Shown here: in pieces, positions 16,323 through 24,789 of the stretch
Layout: each line of letters begins with the position of its first letter
Position numbering within the stretch: position 1 is the first letter of the stretch
DNA from: SZUA-309 sp965232595
Lineage (GTDB): Bacteria > Pseudomonadota > Gammaproteobacteria > Pseudomonadales > Azotimanducaceae
Reading direction: 5' to 3'
Length of the DNA stretch: 64,000 nt
Assembly (NCBI GenBank): GCA_965232595.1
Contig: OZ246983.1
Coordinates: 124,001 to 188,000 of the forward strand
Notes under the pieces: generated by a model
Database searches by the model: none
Told to the model about the DNA's origin: nothing
What the model saw: only the letters and a program-made list of their open reading frames with translations
Program-made: the position numbers and the translations under genes

Positions 16323-17855
16323 TCAGTACCACTGGAAACCGACACAGACGGCGACGATGAGACCGGTCATGACCAACAGCTGTTTGACGTGGCGCGGCTC
16401 AGGACGCCCCAGGTGGGTCCGCCAACCGGCTGGCAGGCGCAGGCCGGCCACCAGCAGAGCCGCCAGGAACCCGGTGACGTTCCACCACAGCCAGGAAACG
16501 TTCGGGAGAAACTGCCAGAGGCAGAAGTTGACCAGCAGGCCGGCGGCAAAGCCGCGGAGCGCTCCACCCTGTCGGCCAGGGGCCAGCAGGGCAATCACGA
16601 ACAGCGCCAGCAGCGGCCCGTTCGCCATGGAGCCGATCTTGTTGATCGCCTCCAGGATGGTTGGCGCGATGCGCTCGACCTGGAAGCTGAACAGAACCGC
16701 AAACGCACCCCAGCCCAGGGTGGTCAGCTTGGAGAGCAGAAACAGACGGCGCTCGTCGGCCTTCAGCGCCTGGCTGGCCAGATCTTCTACCGTTGCCGCC
16801 GACAGTGAGTTCAAGGCTGAGTCGATGGACGACATGGCGGCCGCAAAGAGGCCAACCATGATCAGCCCCACCAGCCCGGGCGGAAAGTTCGCGAGCACGT
16901 AGCTTGGAAACACCATGTTCAGATTAGGCCTGCCATCTCCCGTCAACGGCAGGCCGGAGACGAAATCGGGCGCTACGACCGCATAGGCACCCAGGCCCAA
17001 GCCGAGCAGGCAGTACAGCAGCACCAGCGGAAATCGCAGCAGGCCGTTCAGCAGCAGCACCCGATTCGAGCTGCCCACAGAGCGGGCGGCCAGCACCCGC
17101 TGGGCCTGACTCTGGTCGCAGCCGTAGTAGGCGGCGTAGAGGAAGAACCCGCCGATCAGCATTGGCCAGAAGCCGTAGGCCTCTCCTTCCCTGACCCCCC
17201 AGTTGAAATCGAGGGCCTGGGTTCGATCCAGAGACTGCACCGCTCGGAGATCTATCTCCGCCGAAAGGAACAGCAGCGTTGCCAGAACCGCAGCGACGAT
17301 CAGGATCATCTGCACCACGTCGCTGATCACCACCGCGCGCATGCCGCCGAGCACGTCGTAGGTGATGGTCACCCCCATCAGGATCAGCACGGCGCTGAGA
17401 AAGCTCAGATCCAGCAGCAGGGTGAGCACGGTCGCGACGCCATACACCGTGACGCCGGTGGCAACGCCGCGGAAGATCTGAAACGTCAGGCTCGCCACCA
17501 GCCGCGCCTGGCCTCCGAGGCGCTCCTCGAGAAACGCGTAGACAGACACGTGGCCACCGGCACGGACCGGCCCGAACAGCAGCATCAGCGCCAGCATGGC
17601 CAGCGGTACCGCAATCTCGTACTGCAGCCACAACATGCCGCCACCTGCTGCGAAGCCCACGAAGGCGGGCGCACCCAGCAGGCTGTTGGTCGAGCACTGG
17701 GTGGCAATGGTGGACGTGGCCAGAGGCAAGGCGCCCATGGCGTTGCCACCGAGGTAGTAGTCTTTGCGGGTTACCTGACGCCGACCGACAAACCAGGACA
17801 GCAGCAGCATGCCGCAGAGGTAGATACCGGTAACCAGCCAGTCGAGCGTACTCAC
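16323..17855 (-). CDS. Sodium:solute symporter (SSS family)
   Basis: This is a 510-residue transporter with about 13-14 predicted membrane helices. I choose GTG 17855 (MSTLDWLVTG) because the family begins there; the frame runs upstream into the divergent phosphorylase gene. SSS hallmarks include the GRRQVTRKDYYLGG loop, TIATQCSTNSLLGAPAFVG, ADERRLFLLSK near helix 9 and MSSIDSALNSLSAATVEDL. Such carriers use a sodium gradient to import sugars, polyols or acids. It stands head to head (64 bp) with the GH13_18 phosphorylase, so uptake of glucosylglycerate or a related osmolyte is a fair inference. Confidence 0.86.
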   Translation of the reverse strand: MSTLDWLVTGIYLCGMLLLSWFVGRRQVTRKDYYLGGNAMGALPLATSTIATQCSTNSLLGAPAFVGFAAGGGMLWLQYEIAVPLAMLALMLLFGPVRAGGHVSVYAFLEERLGGQARLVASLTFQIFRGVATGVTVYGVATVLTLLLDLSFLSAVLILMGVTITYDVLGGMRAVVISDVVQMILIVAAVLATLLFLSAEIDLRAVQSLDRTQALDFNWGVREGEAYGFWPMLIGGFFLYAAYYGCDQSQAQRVLAARSVGSSNRVLLLNGLLRFPLVLLYCLLGLGLGAYAVVAPDFVSGLPLTGDGRPNLNMVFPSYVLANFPPGLVGLIMVGLFAAAMSSIDSALNSLSAATVEDLASQALKADERRLFLLSKLTTLGWGAFAVLFSFQVERIAPTILEAINKIGSMANGPLLALFVIALLAPGRQGGALRGFAAGLLVNFCLWQFLPNVSWLWWNVTGFLAALLVAGLRLPAGWRTHLGRPEPRHVKQLLVMTGLIVAVCVGFQWY

Positions 17856-17919
17856 AGGCTGGCACGCATACTGCTTAGTCGAACCATGATCGCCGCAAAC
17901 AGACCCATCCAGACCTGAA

Positions 17920-19671
17920 ATGAGCGAGCAAGAATCAAGCCACAGGCCCGATCCCGGGACCGGCACTGACGAGCTGGCGGACGCTCTGGCACCGCTGCTG
18001 ACGCTTCTGTATCGGCAGGACCAGGCCAGCGCCCTGGCCGCGCGGCTGTCCGCTATCGCGCACGCGGCGGGGTCTGTGGAGCCAGGCCCTGCGCCAGCCG
18101 ACCGCAGCGTGAGCGAAGACCGGCCGCTGCTCATTACTTACGGCGACACCATTCAGAACGGCCACGACGCGCCGCTCAAAGTGTTGCACCAGTTCCTCAC
18201 GCGCCATCTTGGTGCAGACCTGGGCGCCGTTCACCTGCTGCCCTTCTACCCTTCCTCCTCCGATGACGGCTTCGCGGTGATCGACTACCGAATGGTGGAT
18301 CACCATCTCGGCAGCTGGGAAGACATCGCCAGGCTGGCCGCCGATTTCGAGCTGATGTTCGACCTGGTGATCAATCACTGCTCCCGGGAGTCACTGTGGT
18401 TTGCCGACTTCATCAGCGGCCGGGATCCGGGCCGGCACTACTTCATCACCCTCACGGAAGCCTCTGATACCTCGGCGGTCATCCGGCCCCGCAGCACGCC
18501 GCTCATATCAGCCGTGCACACCTACGCGGGCATTCGCCACGTCTGGAACACCTTCAGTGACGATCAGATCGACTTGGACTTCTCCAACCCCGACGTGCTG
18601 GAGGCTTTCGCCGACATTCTGTTTTTCTACATCCGCCAGGGCGCCAGCATCATCCGCCTGGACGCCATCGCCTTTCTCTGGAAGCGCCTCGGCACCAGCT
18701 GCATGAGCCTGCCGGAGACTCACGTGGTGGTGAAGGTGCTGCGCGCGCTGACCGATCACGCCGCCCCGCAGGTGCGACTGATTACCGAAACCAACGTGCC
18801 CCACGAGGAGAACGTCAGCTACTTCGGCGATGGTGACGAGGCGCACATGGTGTACCAGTTTTCCCTGGCGCCGCTGCTCCTCTACAGCTACGTTTTCGGC
18901 GACGCCAGCTACCTCACCACCTGGGCAGCCCGGCTCAGCGCGCCGCCTGCCGGAACCACCTACCTGAACTTCATCGCCTCGCACGACGGCATCGGCCTGC
19001 GGCCGCTGGAAGGGCTGATCCCGGAGGAGAACGTCGATCGGCTGGTTGAGCGCATGCACGAGCTGGGTGGTTTCGTGACCATGCGCGACGCCGGAGAGAA
19101 GCAGCGCCCTTACGAAATCAACATCGCCCTGTTCAGTGCTTTCGCCGAGTCGCTGCCGGCCTACCTGGCCGCGCACACGCTGTTGCTGTCTTTCCAGGGC
19201 AGTCCGGCGCTGTACGTCCACAGCCTGCTCGCCAGCAGCAACGATCTCGACCTGGTGGAGCAGACCGGTCGAACCCGATCGATCAATCGTGGGCACTGGC
19301 AGCTCGATGAGCTGCAGGCCCGACTTGCCGATCCGGAGTCGCCCCAGGCGCAGATGATCGCCCACTTCAGGAAGATCGTGGCCTGCCGCGCGGCGCAGCC
19401 GGCATTGGCGCTGGCTGCCGATCAGGCTGTCAGCCCGGGACCACCTGGCGTGTTCCTGTTGCGCCGCAGCTGCCCGACCCAGACGCTGGTGATCGCCGCA
19501 TCGGTGCTCGACACGGCACAGTCCATTCCCACCCATGGCACCGGCTTGCCCAACGGCAGCTTCGAAGACTGCCTGAGCGGCCGACAGGTGCACCTTGGCG
19601 ACACCTTGCAGCTCGAGCCGCTCGAGGTGCTGTGGCTGGACGTCACCGCCGCGGTCACGGCCGACAACTGA
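17920..19671 (+). CDS. GH13_18 phosphorylase, probably glucosylglycerate phosphorylase
   Basis: This 583-residue (beta/alpha)8 enzyme belongs to the sucrose-phosphorylase family. Catalytic residues are recognisable: nucleophile Asp248 (IIRLDAIAFLWK), acid/base Glu290 (LITETNVPH) and transition-state Asp356 (FIASHDGIGLRP). The family cleaves an alpha-glucoside with phosphate to give glucose 1-phosphate. The longer N-terminus and the neighbouring GpgS synthase and phosphatase point to glucosylglycerate over sucrose as substrate. It ends exactly where the convergent gpgS-like gene ends (adjacent stops), so transcripts may interfere. Sucrose phosphorylase remains the alternative. Confidence 0.85.
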   Translation: MSEQESSHRPDPGTGTDELADALAPLLTLLYRQDQASALAARLSAIAHAAGSVEPGPAPADRSVSEDRPLLITYGDTIQNGHDAPLKVLHQFLTRHLGADLGAVHLLPFYPSSSDDGFAVIDYRMVDHHLGSWEDIARLAADFELMFDLVINHCSRESLWFADFISGRDPGRHYFITLTEASDTSAVIRPRSTPLISAVHTYAGIRHVWNTFSDDQIDLDFSNPDVLEAFADILFFYIRQGASIIRLDAIAFLWKRLGTSCMSLPETHVVVKVLRALTDHAAPQVRLITETNVPHEENVSYFGDGDEAHMVYQFSLAPLLLYSYVFGDASYLTTWAARLSAPPAGTTYLNFIASHDGIGLRPLEGLIPEENVDRLVERMHELGGFVTMRDAGEKQRPYEINIALFSAFAESLPAYLAAHTLLLSFQGSPALYVHSLLASSNDLDLVEQTGRTRSINRGHWQLDELQARLADPESPQAQMIAHFRKIVACRAAQPALALAADQAVSPGPPGVFLLRRSCPTQTLVIAASVLDTAQSIPTHGTGLPNGSFEDCLSGRQVHLGDTLQLEPLEVLWLDVTAAVTADN

Positions 19672-20937
19672 TCAGGCAACGGCGGCCTGAGTCGGGGACC
19701 TCTCGATCGCAGCGATGCTGGCGGCCTCGACCTTGTCGGCCGCCACCGCATCGAGCAGATCCGTGAACACGTTCCGATAGACGCTGGTCACCCGGTGCCA
19801 GGAGGGAATGAAGGGCGACTCCTCCCCGCCTTCCAGAAACGCTTCACCCGCCTTGAGGATGTTCGAGGCGAACAGCTCCACCGCCTGCTCCTCCGCGTGC
19901 CGGTCCAGGCCCAGACCGTTGATGGCCGCGTCGTTGGCATAGGATTCGATCAGGTCCAGCGCGATCCGGTAGTAACAGGCTTTGGCCGTGCGCACCGCGC
20001 CGGGATCGAAGACGACGCCGTAGGTCGCCAGCTTCTTGAACAACGCCTTGGCGATATCCAGGCTCATGCGCGACAACCCGCGGCTGGCGTCTTCCGGGCT
20101 CAGGGCCTGGTGCTTGTGGTCGTAGTTGTCGGCGATCTCGACCTGACAGAGCCGGTTGGTGGAGTAGTTGCGATACATCTCGGAGAGAATGCCCACCTCC
20201 AGCCCCCAGTCCGAGGGAATACGCAGGTCGGTGAGGACGTCAGCCCGCATGGCAAACTCGCCCGCCAGCGGGTAGCGGAAGCTGTCCAGATAGTCGAGGT
20301 AAGGGTGACCGTCCGCGAGTTGCTTCATGGTCCGGATCAGCGGCGAAACCAGCAGCCGGCTGACCCGGCCGTTCAGCTTGTCGTTGCCGAGCCTGGCGTA
20401 ATACCCCTTGCAGAACTCGTAGGCGAACTGCGGATTCGCCACCGGGTAGATGAGCCGGGCGAGCAGGCTGCGATCGTAGGTGGTGATGTCGCAGTCGTGC
20501 AGGGCAACCGCCTCGGTGGTGCCGAGCGCCTGGACGAAGCCGAAGCAGTACCAGACGTTGCAGCCCTTGCCGCGGGCTCCAGGCTCGAGGCCTTCCGCCG
20601 CCAGCTTGCCCTGAATGGCCTTCATCCTCGGGCCGTCGTTCCAGATCACGTGATGCCGCTGTGGCAGCACCGAAAAGTACTCGAGGGCATGGTGGTACTC
20701 GGCTTCGCTGGCCTGATCCAGGCCGATGATGATCTCCTCGAGGTACGGCACCCTGGCCAGCTCATCAACGATCTTGGCCAGCGCCGGCGTCGCCAGCTCC
20801 GAGTAGAGGCAGGGCAGCACCAGGGCCATTGGTCGCTGCTCGGCAAACCCGCAGAGCTCATCTTCAAGCGCGGCGATGGGCCGATCGCTCAGGTTATGCA
20901 GGGTGGTGATGATGCCGTTCTGGAAGAAGTCGCTCAT
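19672..20937 (-). CDS. gpgS: Glucosyl-3-phosphoglycerate synthase (GT81)
   Basis: This 421-residue retaining glycosyltransferase makes glucosyl-3-phosphoglycerate from an NDP-glucose and 3-phosphoglycerate, the first step to the osmolyte glucosylglycerate. Visible signatures are MALVLPCLYSEL, GKGCNVWYCFGF, the metal-binding DCDITTYD near residue 147 and YPLAGEFAMR followed by DWGLEVG. The length fits bacterial GpgS. A ribosome site (GGGGAGC) precedes ATG 20937. The phosphatase gene lies 15 bp upstream on the same strand, so both steps of synthesis form one operon. Confidence 0.9.
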   Translation of the reverse strand: MSDFFQNGIITTLHNLSDRPIAALEDELCGFAEQRPMALVLPCLYSELATPALAKIVDELARVPYLEEIIIGLDQASEAEYHHALEYFSVLPQRHHVIWNDGPRMKAIQGKLAAEGLEPGARGKGCNVWYCFGFVQALGTTEAVALHDCDITTYDRSLLARLIYPVANPQFAYEFCKGYYARLGNDKLNGRVSRLLVSPLIRTMKQLADGHPYLDYLDSFRYPLAGEFAMRADVLTDLRIPSDWGLEVGILSEMYRNYSTNRLCQVEIADNYDHKHQALSPEDASRGLSRMSLDIAKALFKKLATYGVVFDPGAVRTAKACYYRIALDLIESYANDAAINGLGLDRHAEEQAVELFASNILKAGEAFLEGGEESPFIPSWHRVTSVYRNVFTDLLDAVAADKVEAASIAAIERSPTQAAVA

Positions 20938-20952
20938 GTAAGCTCCCCGGCC

Positions 20953-21771
20953 TCAGGCGGCCTGATTGTTGTGTTCGAGCACTTCGGACACCGCCTCGAG
21001 CCAGGCCGTGGGACCGGCAACCGGCGCCCTCTGGGTGTTCGGGTTGTCCGGTTGCAGGTAGGCGCCTCCACGGTCCGGAAAGACGATGGCGTGATCGGCG
21101 CGCTCCATCATCTCCAGATCGTTCGGGGCATCGCCGCAGGCGAGCGTCTTCGGGTGGATGCCGAACTGAAAGCGCAGCAGCCGCCAGAGCCGGGCCACTG
21201 CCCGCCCTTTGCTCAGGTGGCTGCCGACGTGGTGGAAACGGCCTCCGAGCACCATTTCCAGATCGTGTTCTGCGAGCGCTGCCCGAAACGTTTCCAGCTC
21301 CTCCGCGCTGCCACTGAAGGCCAACGGCTCCGAGCCAACCCGCTGGCGGGCTTTCCCGGCCCCCGAGTGGCTCAGCCCGGTGAGCTCGGCAATCTCTAAG
21401 GGCGTCATGTCGGAAAAGCCGCGAAAGGCGAAGTCATTCTGGAAGCGAAGGGCCCGCAACGTCGCAACCACCTCCGGATAAGGCGTGCCGAAGGACTCGA
21501 TCTCAAAACCGTCCTGGCGCTGGTTGCCCGGGCGGCAGAGCACCCGCTCGCGCCAGGCCATGCCGCTGCCGTTCTCGAAAATCAGTATGGGGTCGGACTG
21601 GCAGCGGCCGGCCAGCTCGATCATTTCCGCCGGGGTTTTGCTCGAAACGAGAGCCGTGTGGGCGTCGGGGTAGCTGCCAGCAATGGTGTCCAGAGCCTGG
21701 GCGGCCTGAGCGTAGAGATAGTCGTCATCGAGCAAGGTGCCGTCGAGATCGGTGACGATGAGCCAGTTCAT
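20953..21771 (-). CDS. HAD-family glucosyl/mannosyl-3-phosphoglycerate phosphatase
   Basis: This is a 272-residue HAD-IIB phosphatase. I choose ATG 21771 (MNWLIVTDLDGTLLD) because GGGGGAAG lies just before it; an upstream in-frame start would add ten non-conserved residues. Motif I is Asp8-x-Asp10, motif III is the region around SHLSKGRAV, and motif IV is GDAPNDLEMM. The family (MpgP) removes phosphate from glycosyl-3-phosphoglycerate. Lying directly upstream of gpgS, it should produce glucosylglycerate. The enzyme acts in the cytoplasm. Confidence 0.88.
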   Translation of the reverse strand: MNWLIVTDLDGTLLDDDYLYAQAAQALDTIAGSYPDAHTALVSSKTPAEMIELAGRCQSDPILIFENGSGMAWRERVLCRPGNQRQDGFEIESFGTPYPEVVATLRALRFQNDFAFRGFSDMTPLEIAELTGLSHSGAGKARQRVGSEPLAFSGSAEELETFRAALAEHDLEMVLGGRFHHVGSHLSKGRAVARLWRLLRFQFGIHPKTLACGDAPNDLEMMERADHAIVFPDRGGAYLQPDNPNTQRAPVAGPTAWLEAVSEVLEHNNQAA

Positions 21772-21921
21772 CTGCTTCCCCCAGCTTGTCTGCGTGCGCA
21801 ATCAGACGGGAACGATGCAATCTTGGGGCCAGGGAGAAGTGGCCTCAAAGCGGGACGGAGCGCGGCATCAGGAAGACCTCTGCACCAGCCTGGAACAACG
21901 GCAGGGGCAACAGCGGCCAGG

Positions 21922-21938
21922 CGCACCGATTCGGTGCG
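21922..21938. promoter_or_regulatory. 17-bp perfect palindrome, candidate operator
   Basis: CGCACCGA-T-TCGGTGCG lies in the 239-bp divergent region between the phosphatase/gpgS operon and the GPH symporter gene. Its symmetry and place suit a LacI-, GntR- or TetR-type repressor controlling one or both units. No such regulator is encoded next to it. Confidence 0.4.
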
Positions 21939-22010
21939 TCAGGGTCGCGCCGCCAAGGTGCACACCTGTCGCACCTCTTCTCTGGAGCTGCCTGTGTATA
22001 CTGGTTCGCT

Positions 22011-23465
22011 ATGGCCGAAGCCCCCGTCGAATACCAGAGAGAGAAAAAGCGCGAAGGAAAGGTCCCGGTCAGCACCAAAATCTTCCAGGGGTTCGGCGGC
22101 CTGTCGAACAGCCATAAAGACTTCGCGTTCAACAACTTCCTGCTTCTCTACTACAGCCAGATCCTCGGCGTGCCTGCGTCCACCGCCTCCATCGTGCTGG
22201 CCCTGTGCCTGTTCGCAGATGCGATTACAGATCCCATGGTTGGTGCCTATTCAGACAACTTCAAATCGCGGCTGGGGCGGCGCCATCCTTTCATGTACGC
22301 CGCATCCGTACCCCTGGGACTTTTCATCTACCTGTTGTTTTCCCCACCAACTGACGCCTCTGAGCCAGTCCTCATCGGCTGGCTGTTCGCGTTTACGCTG
22401 GCGACCAGAACTGCCTTCACCTTCTTCATCATGCCGTGGAACGCGGTGGCGGCGGAGTACTCGGACGACTACGTGGAGCGCACCTCCATCATTACCTATC
22501 GTTGGGTAGTGGGCTGGGTCGGCGGCGTCATCTTCTCTTTCGGCATGTACACCTTCGTCTTCACCTCGTCGGAGGAGTATCCGGCCGGTCAGCTGGATCC
22601 AGGCAACTACCCGCTGTTCGCCATGATCACCGGCGGGCTGATAACGCTTTGGTGTTTGCTCTCCACGCACATGACCAGCAAGGAAGTGCCTTACCTTCTG
22701 CAGCCGGTGAAGGAGACACCGAAGTTCGATTTCATGGATCTGTTCCGGCAGGTGTTGCTGGCACTGTCCAGCCATAACTTCCGGGTGATGTTCACCGCAA
22801 TGCTCTTCTTCGCAGGCATTGCGGGGGTTGGCGGTGTTTTTGACATGTACATGAACACCTACTTCTGGGAATTCAAACCAGACGATCTGCGTTGGATGGC
22901 GTTTACCTTTTTCGGCGCCGTAGCGGCATTCATCGCGGTGCCTTTTCTGCAGGAGAAGTTTCAGAAGCAGCACATCCTCATCACCGTGCTGGCGATGACG
23001 ATGATCCTCGGCATCGTGAAGGTGTTATTCCGCTTTCTCGACATCTGGCCCGACAACGGTGATCCGTGGCTGGTGGTCTGTTTGGTCATTCTGGCGTCGT
23101 TCAGCGCCGGTCTGCTGACTACCGCGGGCATCATGTTCGGCTCAATGGTGGCCGACATGGTGGATGAGCAGGAACACAAGGTCGGTCGCCGCCAGGAAGG
23201 CGTCTTCTCGTCTGCAATTGGTTTTTCCGCAAAGGCTACGTCGAGTCTGGGCCTGATCATCGGCGGTCTGCTGCTCGACTTCGTGATCGGGTTCCCGAGA
23301 GAGACCCAGCCGGGTGAGGTAGAAGGCAGCGTGCTTTTCAAGCTCGCCTTCATTGATGGCATCGCCATACACGTTTGCTACTTCCTGCCAATCTGGATGC
23401 TGACCCGCTACACCCTCACCCGGGTGCGGCATGCCGCCATTCAACAGCAGCTCGGCCGTGGCTGA
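22011..23465 (+). CDS. GPH-type MFS sugar:cation symporter
   Basis: This 484-residue transporter has about 12 membrane helices. The reading starts at ATG 22011 (MAEAPVEYQREK); upstream frame is Arg/Gly-rich and non-homologous. Signatures of the glycoside-pentoside-hexuronide family are ADAITDPMVGAYSDNFKSRLGRRHPFMY in the helix 2-3 loop (quoted in part: DPMVGAYSDN, GRRHPFMY) and MVADMVDEQEHKVGRRQEG in the second half. The substrate is presumably a glycoside, and its position beside the glucosylglycerate genes suggests uptake of that solute. Middle codons are slightly less GC-rich than those of neighbours. The following MFS gene starts within or just after its end. Confidence 0.87.
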   Translation: MAEAPVEYQREKKREGKVPVSTKIFQGFGGLSNSHKDFAFNNFLLLYYSQILGVPASTASIVLALCLFADAITDPMVGAYSDNFKSRLGRRHPFMYAASVPLGLFIYLLFSPPTDASEPVLIGWLFAFTLATRTAFTFFIMPWNAVAAEYSDDYVERTSIITYRWVVGWVGGVIFSFGMYTFVFTSSEEYPAGQLDPGNYPLFAMITGGLITLWCLLSTHMTSKEVPYLLQPVKETPKFDFMDLFRQVLLALSSHNFRVMFTAMLFFAGIAGVGGVFDMYMNTYFWEFKPDDLRWMAFTFFGAVAAFIAVPFLQEKFQKQHILITVLAMTMILGIVKVLFRFLDIWPDNGDPWLVVCLVILASFSAGLLTTAGIMFGSMVADMVDEQEHKVGRRQEGVFSSAIGFSAKATSSLGLIIGGLLLDFVIGFPRETQPGEVEGSVLFKLAFIDGIAIHVCYFLPIWMLTRYTLTRVRHAAIQQQLGRG

Positions 23466-23481
23466 CGGGATCCGAACAGGC

Positions 23482-24789
23482 ATGTTCTCCTCCCTGACTT
23501 TCCGGGACTTCCGGCTGTTGTGGCTCGGCAACGTGGCAGCCACCTTCGCCATGCAGATGCAGATGGTGGCCCGGGGCTGGCTGATCTACGACATGACCGC
23601 CTCGCCCATGGCGCTGACCTGGGTGATGCTGTCCTTCATGCTGCCGTCGGTGGTGTTTTCGCTCGCCGGCGGCGTCATCGCCGACCGGCTGCGCAAGCGC
23701 TCGATCATGATCGTCTCCGGCGCCCTCAACACCATCGCCACTGCGGCCCTGGCGGCCATCGTTTACTCCGGCGAGGTGACCTTCTGGCACTTCATCTACT
23801 TCGGCGTCTTCAACGGCACGGTGCTGGCGCTGTCCATGCCGGCGCGGGCTTCGGTCACACCGGAGATCGTCGGCCGCGACCAGGTCGTCAACGCCATGGC
23901 CCTGCAGTCCGCCACCTTCAACCTGTCGCGCATCGTCGGCCCCACCCTGGCCGGGGTGCTGATCGCCGTGTTCGCGGCCGGCGACACAACGTCCGCGGAA
24001 GGTGTTGGCATCGTCATCTTCACCGTTGCCTTCCTCTACCTGATCTCGGTGATCTGCACGGCGCTCATCCACTACCAGGGTGATCCGCACCGGGAAGGCA
24101 CCAGCCCGATGGCGGACGTCATCGAGGGCTTCCGCTTCATGCGCGAGGAACGGATCGTGCTTGGCCTGCTGGTGATGGGCTTCGTGCCCATGACCTTCGG
24201 CTTCTCGGTGACCTTCCTGATGCCCGCCTTCAACGCCGATGTCATCCTCGGCGGTCCGGACACGCTGGGCCTGCTGATGACGGCCGCCGGCGCCGGCGCG
24301 CTCGGCGGCTCGCTGCTGCTGGCCAGGGCCGGTGATATCGGCAGCAAGGGCCGCGTGATGTTCTACGCCGGCTTCCTCTGGGCCATTTTCATCGCCGCCT
24401 TTGCGCTGTCCGGCAACCTGATTGCTGCCATGTTCTTCGGCGCCGTCACCGGCCTGTTCGGTGCGATCATGGGTTCCCTGAACATGAGCGTGATTCAGAT
24501 CGCGCTGCCGGATCACATCCGCGGCCGGGTCATGGCGATCATGATGATGGCGCACGGCTTCATGCCGCTCGGCATCATTCCGATCAGCGCCGTTGCGGAG
24601 AACTGGGGAATCGACCTGGCGCTGCTGCTCGGCGCCGTGCTGCTGGCGATCAGCCTGGTGCTGCTGCGCATCTGGATACCGGAGCTGGCAACCATCGACA
24701 AAGGCCATGGCGAAGAGCCTGAAACCGCCGACCCGGAAGCGGCTGTCGATGACGCAGCCGACACGCTCCAAGGTAGTCGCAAGGCGTGA
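23482..24789 (+). CDS. MFS transporter, MFS_3/EntS-like drug or siderophore exporter
   Basis: This is a 435-residue MFS protein when started at ATG 23482 (MFSSLTFRDFRLLWLGN), where family homology begins. ATG 23431 would overlap the previous gene by 35 bp and add 17 residues. The NxxR-x-LWLGN opening, the LAGGVIADRLRKRS loop 2-3 and ARASVTPEIVGRDQVVNA are typical of the DHA3/MFS_3 group that exports drugs or siderophores. The C-terminus is acidic. It follows the GPH symporter closely and overlaps the epimerase gene by 4 bp (GTGA), so three genes are probably co-transcribed. Confidence 0.85.
   Translation: MFSSLTFRDFRLLWLGNVAATFAMQMQMVARGWLIYDMTASPMALTWVMLSFMLPSVVFSLAGGVIADRLRKRSIMIVSGALNTIATAALAAIVYSGEVTFWHFIYFGVFNGTVLALSMPARASVTPEIVGRDQVVNAMALQSATFNLSRIVGPTLAGVLIAVFAAGDTTSAEGVGIVIFTVAFLYLISVICTALIHYQGDPHREGTSPMADVIEGFRFMREERIVLGLLVMGFVPMTFGFSVTFLMPAFNADVILGGPDTLGLLMTAAGAGALGGSLLLARAGDIGSKGRVMFYAGFLWAIFIAAFALSGNLIAAMFFGAVTGLFGAIMGSLNMSVIQIALPDHIRGRVMAIMMMAHGFMPLGIIPISAVAENWGIDLALLLGAVLLAISLVLLRIWIPELATIDKGHGEEPETADPEAAVDDAADTLQGSRKA

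Noticed and set aside
21997..22011. TATACT just before the GPH start as a promoter giving a leaderless mRNA
   Set aside because: No -35 or TGn element is visible. The real promoter may be further upstream in the 239-bp region.
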